Below, piece by piece: positions 56,056-64,000 of a stretch of 64,000 nt of DNA (the first letter of the stretch is position 1; each line of letters opens with the position of its first letter). The notes under the pieces were generated by a model, which saw only the letters and a program-made list of their open reading frames with translations, was not told the origin of the DNA and did no database searches. The stretch covers positions 992,001 to 1,056,000 of the forward strand of contig JAQISU010000189.1 in the NCBI GenBank assembly GCA_029339505.1, given 5' to 3'. The stretch is from Unio delphinus (taxonomy: Eukaryota; Mollusca; Bivalvia; Unionida; Unionidae). The translations under genes were made by a program, and so were the position numbers.

Positions 56056-56641
56056 ATGTCGTCACTAATGATTTCATCACCGACAATACCTTCGGTATCT
56101 CAATAATCTTATGATCAAGTCAGAGAATTTCAAACTAAACTCAAAACGATCACTGAGGAGTATCAAGAAAAAAATAAAAAAATACCGACTAAGAATCACC
56201 GCAGTTGATGTTACCGTGTACTCGGTGAGTCGTGTAATCACCAGAGCTGGTATTATACTCTCCTCGGTGACAATGATTGCCCCGATAGCTGTTCCAATTT
56301 GTATATTCGCGGCAACAACAATCGCGGGAATTATTTCGATTATAAAATAAATATCATCATGCAGCCAGCTCAAACTGCAAGATTACGTAGTTAAGTTCCA
56401 CGTTGTGTCCACTGCATATTCCCAATTATCCTCAATGATATCATCGTCACTCGATGACACATTAATATCCGATAGTGAGTTCTCAGCGATGGTACGTGTT
56501 TATGATTCCGCGATGTCAAAATTAGAGCAGGATAATAATAATAATAACAATAGCGACACCGCAAGAACTACTTCAACGAATAGCGGAGAACACAACCCCG
56601 GTGAAAACAAACATGATCTCAGTAACATCAACGAATCCTGA
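56056..56641 (+). pseudogene. two-part membrane protein (element 2)
   Basis: A coiled N-terminus 'SYDQVREFQTKLKTI' (broken), hydrophobic 'AGIILSSVTMIAPIAVPIC' and 'AATTIAGIISII', then the tail 'AYSQLSSMISSSLDDTLISD' and a six-Asn run. The start context ATAAAATG matches other late genes. Homologue of 23328-23900. Confidence 0.6.
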
Positions 56642-57011
56642 ATTCAGTGTGAACCTTCTGCGGTTAACGTGAATTAAATAGCGTTAGCAAAATTACGAGT
56701 GTATCACAGTTAGCCTATTATTAGATCGGCACCATTTTAATTCCTTGGTGTTCGCGAATAAGAATAAATCCAACGGTAAACCAGACTGGAACGTTGTTTT
56801 GTTGCCATCAGGGTCTTACCAAATCGAACAAATCAATGGTGAATTACAACGCAGAATAAAATATATTACTGAAACAGAATCGAAAATCGCTATAACGGTT
56901 CATAAGCCGACGCTATCATCTGCCATTGAGATAAACTCACCCGGGTATGTCGTAGACATCTATCGGAGTTTGATAGGAACTGTGTTAGGATGGCCTGAAA
57001 TACCACCTTGA
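56613..57011 (+). pseudogene. conserved Polinton-type virion protein (element 2)
   Basis: Starts 'MISVTSTNPEFSVNLLRL', overlapping the end of the preceding gene as in element 1. Broken to about 56740, then 89 open codons with 'VVLLPSGSYQIEQINGELQR', 'SKIAITVHKPTLSSAIEI' and 'IGTVLGWPEIPP'. The L-x-x-G-x-Y ... LGW/LGF pattern is the family signature. Downstream, to 57110, the frame is unclear. Confidence 0.6.
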
Positions 57012-57117
57012 CAAGAAACTGTTAATTTACCACCTGAACCAAAAAAAAAAATCTGATTATATTACCGACAAGATAAAACCTGACAATCCAATAAAATATT
57101 ATAGCGAATACTCCAAG

Positions 57118-57880
57118 TTGGATTTTTTCATTGAAATAATAGAAAGTCACGTTAGATACTACACAACTCGAGAAAATAAAATCATTAGAAATTTCATAGC
57201 GATAAATAATGAGTTTTCGTTGTTGTTAACATCTCTTGAATTCGGTACTCTCACCCGAGATGAAGTTATCAGCGTCGTAGAAACATGTAACAAAATCATC
57301 GATGATATGGAAACATGTCATTTGCAAATTATTCAAGAGATATTAGGTGACAATAATCCTAAAACGAGAACGGATTTTGCAGCAAAACATAAAATCCGTG
57401 TTAAAGATATTCCCACATTTAAGCTTCCAATGTATAACATATCAGACCTAAAAACAGGTCTAAGTGATGCCATCGATGTTGGTTTCAAAAACATTCACGA
57501 CGCATGGAAGAAAATAACACAACCACAAACAACTATCCTCAAACATGATAATGACCCAGACGGTGGTGGTGGACATATCGCTCCGCTCAACGTAAATATA
57601 TCAACGGTGATTGCACTGAATTTAGTATGTGATGCCATCGAAGGAAGTTATCAAATAAATCTCGCGATCAAATCAAGCTCAGAAGGAATATATTTTAAAT
57701 TCATTTGCACCAACAGCTCCTCCAGGGTTTCTAACTATTGAGGATTCAATTAATCCAGTCTATATGCGGTGTCATAATGATTCGTTAACTAGAATTAATT
57801 TCAAACTCACTGACCAGTCCAATAATCTGATTGATTTACGAGGTGAGGTTTTACAAATTAGTTTGTTTGTGAAATCGTAA
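57118..57880 (+). pseudogene. penton/fibre-like minor virion protein (element 2)
   Basis: 207 open codons: a helical N-terminus, then 'CNKIIDDMETCHLQIIQEIL', 'VKDIPTFKLPMYNISDLKTG' (one copy of the domain that is doubled in element 1), a 'GGGGH' linker, and 'NISTVIALNLVCDAIEGSYQ'. A shift near 57700 leads to 'APTAPPGFLTIEDSINPVYM' and 'FKLTDQSNNLIDLRGEVLQI', ending at 57880. The true start may lie some tens of bases upstream. Last gene before the terminus. Confidence 0.65.
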
Positions 57881-58057
57881 AATGATTTTTACCCCATAGC
57901 AGCAGATGGGTGAGCGACAACGACCATGGCGTCTTTTTTATTTTTCGTTTCGAGGAAGCCTCGGTTAGCCAAATGGATGCTTTTTTTAACGCTTTTCGAG
58001 GAAGTCTTAGTTTGCCAAATTGAAACTTAAAAAGTTGTCGGATTCGCCCCCTCTGCT
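57881..58057 (-). repeat. right terminal region of element 2
   Basis: Two subterminal repeats 'TTCGAGGAAGCCTCGGTTAG' (57949) and 'TTCGAGGAAGTCTTAGTTTG' (57994), both followed by 'CCAAAT', lie before the AGCAG-type end at 58057. No left partner is in the window because that side is truncated. Confidence 0.6.
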
Positions 58058-58063
58058 ACTATA

Positions 58064-58154
<91 letters not shown>

Positions 58155-58195
58155 TATAGTAGCAGAGGGGGCGAATCCGACAACTTTTTAAGTTT
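58023..58195. repeat. palindrome: inverted element ends around (TA)n
   Basis: 58023-58065 ('AAACTTAAAAAGTTGTCGGA...') and 58153-58195 are perfect reverse complements of about 43 bases, with a (TA)n core of about 87 bases. Each arm holds the AGCAGAGGGGGCGAATCC terminus. Confidence 0.9.
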
Positions 58196-58221
58196 ATAAA
58201 ATAAGTTTAAGTTTAAGTATA

Positions 58222-58224
<3 letters not shown>

Positions 58225-58291
<67 letters not shown>

Positions 58292-58462
58292 ATTTGATAC
58301 AGGGGCTCAAGTTAAGTCAAGCATTAGAGTTGAATGAATGATAGGTCTGCTTTTGCTATTGGTTTGTTTCATGACACAATTAATACATTTTTGGACGGGG
58401 CCCGAGTGGCCAGTGGTGGAAAGCTCTCTCTCCGTTGCGGTATCACTACCATCTCAGCTCTG
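58225..58462. repeat. (TA)n plus dispersed host block, second copy
   Basis: (TA)n to 58287 followed by 'CCCTTATTTGATACAGG' and a family A SINE head, as at 45025-45244. Confidence 0.7.
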
Positions 58463-58464
58463 AA

Positions 58465-58780
58465 GACTCTGGTGGCCTAGTGGTTAGAGCGCCTACCTCG
58501 GAAACGGGAGGTCGTCGGTTCGTTCCCGGCCGAGTCATGCCAAAAACTTACAAAAATGGTACTAAAGCTACCTCACTTGGCGATCAGCATTAAGAGGTTA
58601 GTGTTAGGAGTGGTCGGCTTAGTACCAGGATAATGTGACTGGCTGGACATCATGCTATATATATGTGGTATGATGCCCCAGTGGTAGAGATCACTATAAA
58701 TTGCCTCACTGCAGACATCGTAGCGATATGACTGAAAAATTATTAAAGCTACGTTAAAAATCCTAACCAAACAAACAAAG
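58465..58780 (+). repeat. tRNA-derived SINE-like repeat, family B
   Basis: Head 'GGTGGCCTAGTGGTTAGAGC' with B box 'GGTTCGTTCCC' and tail 'GTTAAAAATCCTAACCAAAC'. Same family as 44715-45022 in the other orientation. Confidence 0.75.
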
Positions 58781-60500
<1,720 letters not shown>

Positions 60501-60995
60501 ATATCTATCTGAGTTGTATGAAAGATTGGGCTGCTTTTGCTGTTGGTTTGTTTCATGACACATTTAATACATTTTTGGACGTGGCCCCGAGTTGCCGAGT
60601 GGTCTAAAGCACTCTCCATTACGTATTACTACCATCTTACCTCTAACTGCTCCTGTAGCCTAATGTATGTGGCATGATGCCCCAGCGCTAGTCATCACTA
60701 TAAACGGCCTCACTCCCGACGTTGTAATGATATGACGGAAGAATTGTTAAAGCTACTTTAAAAATCATAATTAAACAGACAAACAAACAAAGCCATCTCC
60801 CCTCGGTCAGCGCGGCTTCGAGTCTCGGATTTGGCCAATGTGGGCATGTGAGAAAGCGTGCCAGTAGCTTCTCGTTGGTCGGTGGTTCTCTCCGGGGATT
60901 TAGTGGTTTCTTGCTCCAACATTAACACTGGCCGCCATGTATGGCCTATTTTGTGCTGCAAAATGGCGTTACACCCTACAACAACAACATTGAAG
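60501..60995 (+). repeat. SINE A and SINE B fragments, nested
   Basis: Dispersed block 60508-60580, SINE A head about 60580-60655, then SINE B body 60655-60785, then SINE A body 60785-60990 ending 'GTTACACCCTACAACAAC'. SINE B looks inserted into SINE A. Confidence 0.6.
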
Positions 60996-61507
60996 CTATA
61001 TCGTGACGGGAAAATGGGAACTAAATGTCTTTCCCTATAGCAACATAGAGGCTGGTTTGATGGGGAATCGGGGGTTCGATATTGCCAATAATACCTTAAA
61101 TGTACCTACATAACACCCCGAAGCAAAAACCCAACCCACAACCCCCGTGTTTATTAGTATTACCCAGCAGTTGCCAGATTTAACATTAGCAGAATGAACA
61201 CATAAAAATACCTGCCGAAATTCAAATCCGGTTATGCCGCGTGAATTTTTTTAAACTGACCATTGTAATATTGTCCCTTTTATTTGTTTTTCTTCTTCAG
61301 TTTTGGAGAGGGTGAAGCACTGCATGCTCATTTACTATGAGGCGGGCACAATAAATAATTGATGTACTTGAAGACCACTAACAAAAAGACATGCACAATT
61401 TATAGTATACATTAAATTATGTCTCTTATATCACTAAGTCTTCCAATGTACATCTCACGCACTGTACAGACACTCAACTTTGAGGCAAAATACTTTGTTT
61501 CGGACCA
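60996..61507. other. host non-coding DNA, no gene seen
   Basis: Nothing recognisable. Confidence 0.4.
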
Positions 61508-61939
61508 TTAGAAAATAAATTTAAAATAATAATTAGAGGCAACCTCGAAAAAACAAGTAAATAGAGTACGGATCCCACCAAATAGAATAATCAGGATGCC
61601 GAGAACAACACGTAATAACAACACAACCATGCAAAAACAAGGTGCAGTTTTTAAAAATAAATATAGAGCACCATTACTTTGCCAAAATTCTAAATTATAC
61701 AAATAAAATATGTAAAAATAGTCTGATCTCAAATAAGGATCATAAGACAACTGTGGAAAATTTGACAGGATGAGGTTATCTCTATTCGAAAACGAAAATA
61801 TATAGGACACACAAAATAGCATACTCATATAAAACATATGGTATATAGGCGACCTATAGCCAAGGTAGACAATGCAAACTAGGGAAGAGACGCCGAATAT
61901 GGTGATAAAAACCGATTCTGAAGACCATCCCTGTAGCAA
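61508..61939 (-). CDS. possible exon of a multi-pass membrane protein (GPCR-like?)
   Basis: 143 open codons with clear hydrophobic segments 'VFITIFGVSSLVCIVYLGY', 'IYHMFYMSMLFCVSYIFSF' and 'FLKTAPCFCMVVLLLRVVLG' extending into 'ILIILFGG'. The last, with K-x-x-P-C then a long hydrophobic run, looks like transmembrane helix 5 of invertebrate peptide GPCRs. A splice-acceptor-like TTTCCCTTAG lies just upstream on the minus strand (about 61946). No other exons are identified in the window and no family signature is certain. It could be chance. Confidence 0.3.
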   Translation of the reverse strand: MLQGWSSESVFITIFGVSSLVCIVYLGYRSPIYHMFYMSMLFCVSYIFSFSNRDNLILSNFPQLSYDPYLRSDYFYIFYLYNLEFWQSNGALYLFLKTAPCFCMVVLLLRVVLGILIILFGGIRTLFTCFFEVASNYYFKFIF

Positions 61940-62549
61940 ACACTAAGGGAAATACACATCAAAATTATTTAAGCAAAGTTTTGATCCGAATTCTTTTGAT
62001 AACGAAACAAACAACTTATCAATGGGAGAAACACACAAATAAAACATCTTATATTTTTAGATAGGTAGGGGTTTTGACATCTGTCTTGTGATCATTTACT
62101 TTGCCTTATTTATTTGGGCTAACAGGTGTCTATTGTTGCGATATTAGGATGGCTATAAATAAAATTCCTAATAATTTATGACGTTATAATGCATTGTACT
62201 AGGGAGATAGGTGACGGAAAGACTCGCAAAGACAAGCAAAGACAGAGCAAAGATGGCACAAAGACATTTTAGACTGGCAAACAATATAAAATACTGAATG
62301 TTGATTTCAATTGCATAAAAACATAACTGTTTTTATATTCCATAGGTGAATAATTATATATTTATGTTATTTGTACATATAGTAAGCACTAGACAAATAG
62401 AAGAGTGTAAGGACGATACAGAGACGTTTTCTACACGCAATGCTGGAAAATATTTACAGCTGTTACAACAGTTAGATCAATAAACATATAATAATTATAA
62501 ATTATATTTTGGCTATATGTTGATAGTTTTTTCTTTAGATAATACAATA
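61940..62549. other. host non-coding DNA, no gene seen
   Basis: Nothing recognisable. Confidence 0.4.
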
Positions 62550-63970
62550 TTTTCACATGTGAAAATAACTTCTACTGTCGCTTTTTCTTACATACTATAA
62601 AATGTCCCCGTGTAACGTTTTTAAACATATCATCTATCCAACACTACTAGGTTCGTCACTTTGTCTTGCTGTCTAAGGTCCATAATCTCGTGTGGAAGCG
62701 CTCAAGCTGATTGATGTGCTTTAGGCATGTTGTCAATGACTCCCATCCATGTAAGAGACTTGTTAGCACAACAGTTTTATCTTGGTGGACAGTTTTATAT
62801 TCCTGTGGCTCAAAACATGAGAGCGGATATGAATTGCTTTCGAGGAAATGTCAGATTATCTTAATCAACTACCTAAGGCAAACGAATCATCTATACATGA
62901 CCTATATCACATCTTTGTTGACCGTATCAAAGGTCTTGTTAAGGTCTATGAAGATATCTTAGATGGTCATGGTTTGTTCAATGCACCTTTCCTGTAACTG
63001 TCTCACCGTGATGATCATCGATCGCGCTCCGATCTGGTCTGAAGATACATTGGGCCTCCGGCAGCATGGCTTTTGAGACATTACAGCTGACACGGATGCG
63101 CGTCATAAGTTTGCCTGCAATCTACATAAGTGATATGCCTCGACTGTTTCCGCAGTCAGCTTTGTTCCCTTTGTTTTAGTATAAGGTGACAACTATTGCG
63201 TCTTTGAACTCCTGTGGCATGGGCTCTTCAGGATATTATGCAATGCCCCAAGTGCCTTAGGGCCAGCTGCTTTTAAGTGGGTGCTCAACAGCAAATTCCA
63301 TTAGCACCTGGTGCCTTGCCAGAACGGATCATATTGATGGCTCGCTCGACTTCTTCCGTGGTAAGGGAAAAATCCATGTCCGTTATAGGTGGCTTTGAGA
63401 CCATTGTGTATAATGTTGCAAAGTCAACTGTGGAGGGGATGTTAAGAAGGTTGGAAAAGTGTTCCTTCTACCTTTCGTTGTTACCCTATTTGTTCTTGAG
63501 CATAGTGGTCCCATTATAAACCATTAACGTTTTGCTGAAGGCATTCGACGGTCCATATAAATTTTTCAATGACCTGAAAAGCTGTTTCGAGTTGCTAGTG
63601 TCTGCATAATATTTGACGTTATCTTCTTAGCTACCAACTATCTAAGGCAAGTTTGCATAATGCGTATTTTTCTCTGGCTTTTGCTCTGCAGGTGTTTAAA
63701 GCAATCACGCTTTGAGACTGAGTCAACGACGTTCTGTGATTCTATATAGGCCTCTCGCTTTTCTTAAAGAAGGATGATAATCACATCGTGATTTTCGTCA
63801 AACCAGTCTTGATGGAATTTTCTTTAGGTCATAAGATGACCTTCACAGACTCGTTCAAAATGTCCTAGCACTCAACGTGAACTAATAAGATTAAAACTTT
63901 GATAATCGTTGCTAATAATTCTTAACATAAGCACCGGAATTGTTTGTTTCCTTAATTTAGACAATCTATT
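62550..63970 (-). pseudogene. LINE reverse transcriptase remnant, family 1, second copy
   Basis: Diverged copy of 3000-4640 in the same orientation, sharing 'AAAATGTCCCCGTGTAACGTT', 'GGTTCGTCACTTTGTCTTGC', 'CTCGACTGTTTCCGCAGTCA' and 'GGGATATG.AATATCAT'. A middle segment with the catalytic box is missing here (junction near 62840). Heavily shifted. Confidence 0.75.
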
Positions 63971-64000
63971 GGGATATGGAATATCATAAAATCGCACCTT

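Larger units (their letters stand above)
45813..58057. mobile_element. element 2: left-truncated Polinton/adintovirus-like endogenous virus
   Basis: Carries homologues of element 1 genes: polymerase (minus), zinc finger and HNH endonuclease (plus), and the full morphogenesis cluster (plus). The left end is cut inside the helicase, and no ATPase, PLA2 or integrase is visible. The right end is taken as ...CTCTGCT at 58057 because its reverse complement starts AGCAG as in element 1. Proteins differ strongly from element 1, so this is a separate lineage, not a recent duplicate. Confidence 0.85.

Overview
The window is animal nuclear DNA: AT-rich, mostly non-coding, full of microsatellites, non-LTR retrotransposon fragments, tRNA-derived SINE-like repeats and solo-LTR-like repeats. 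One conserved host gene is readable, an egghead-type beta-1,4-mannosyltransferase on a single coding exon (30944-32428, minus). This suggests an invertebrate; the repeat content fits a lophotrochozoan such as a mollusc, but that is inference.

The main content is two copies of a large DNA element of the Polinton/Maverick-adintovirus kind (endogenous viruses with an adenovirus-like virion). Element 1 (13601-28297, about 14.7 kb) is complete at both ends: terminal inverted repeats of roughly 130-145 bp starting AGCAG, and a matching 5-6 bp target-site duplication (TAATGT). It carries an FtsK/A32-like packaging ATPase, a zinc-ribbon plus parvovirus-type phospholipase A2 protein, a retroviral-type (rve) integrase, a family B DNA polymerase fused to an SF1-type helicase, a zinc-finger protein, an HNH/NUMOD endonuclease, a helix-turn-helix/coiled-coil protein, and a minus-strand morphogenesis cluster (minor virion proteins, double-jelly-roll capsid protein, adenovirus pX-like protein, adenain-like protease, membrane protein, penton/fibre-like proteins). 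Nearly every gene is broken by frameshifts or stops, so the copy looks non-functional.

Element 2 (about 45813-58057) is a diverged relative. It keeps polymerase, zinc finger, HNH endonuclease and the whole morphogenesis cluster, but is cut off just after the helicase Walker A lysine, so ATPase, phospholipase and integrase are not seen. Its morphogenesis cluster lies on the plus strand, in the opposite orientation relative to the polymerase from element 1. Its right end sits in a near-perfect palindrome around a TA microsatellite. The two copies confirm each other gene by gene, which is how weak and broken ORFs were recognised.

Layout: 1-13.6 kb host DNA with a SINE, an RT-bearing LINE fragment and one decayed ORF; 13.6-28.3 kb element 1; 28.3-45.8 kb host DNA with the mannosyltransferase, a solo LTR, CR1/L2-like LINE pieces, microsatellites and a local duplication; 45.8-58.1 kb element 2; 58.1-64 kb host repeats, another solo LTR, a possible membrane-protein exon and a second piece of the first LINE family.

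In the virus the genes would have worked as modules: integrase and inverted repeats for insertion, the polymerase-helicase for replication, ATPase, protease and capsid proteins for building and packaging particles, and phospholipase A2 plus pX-like proteins probably for membrane or core functions at entry. Many frameshifts fall in homopolymers, so some may be assembly errors rather than decay.
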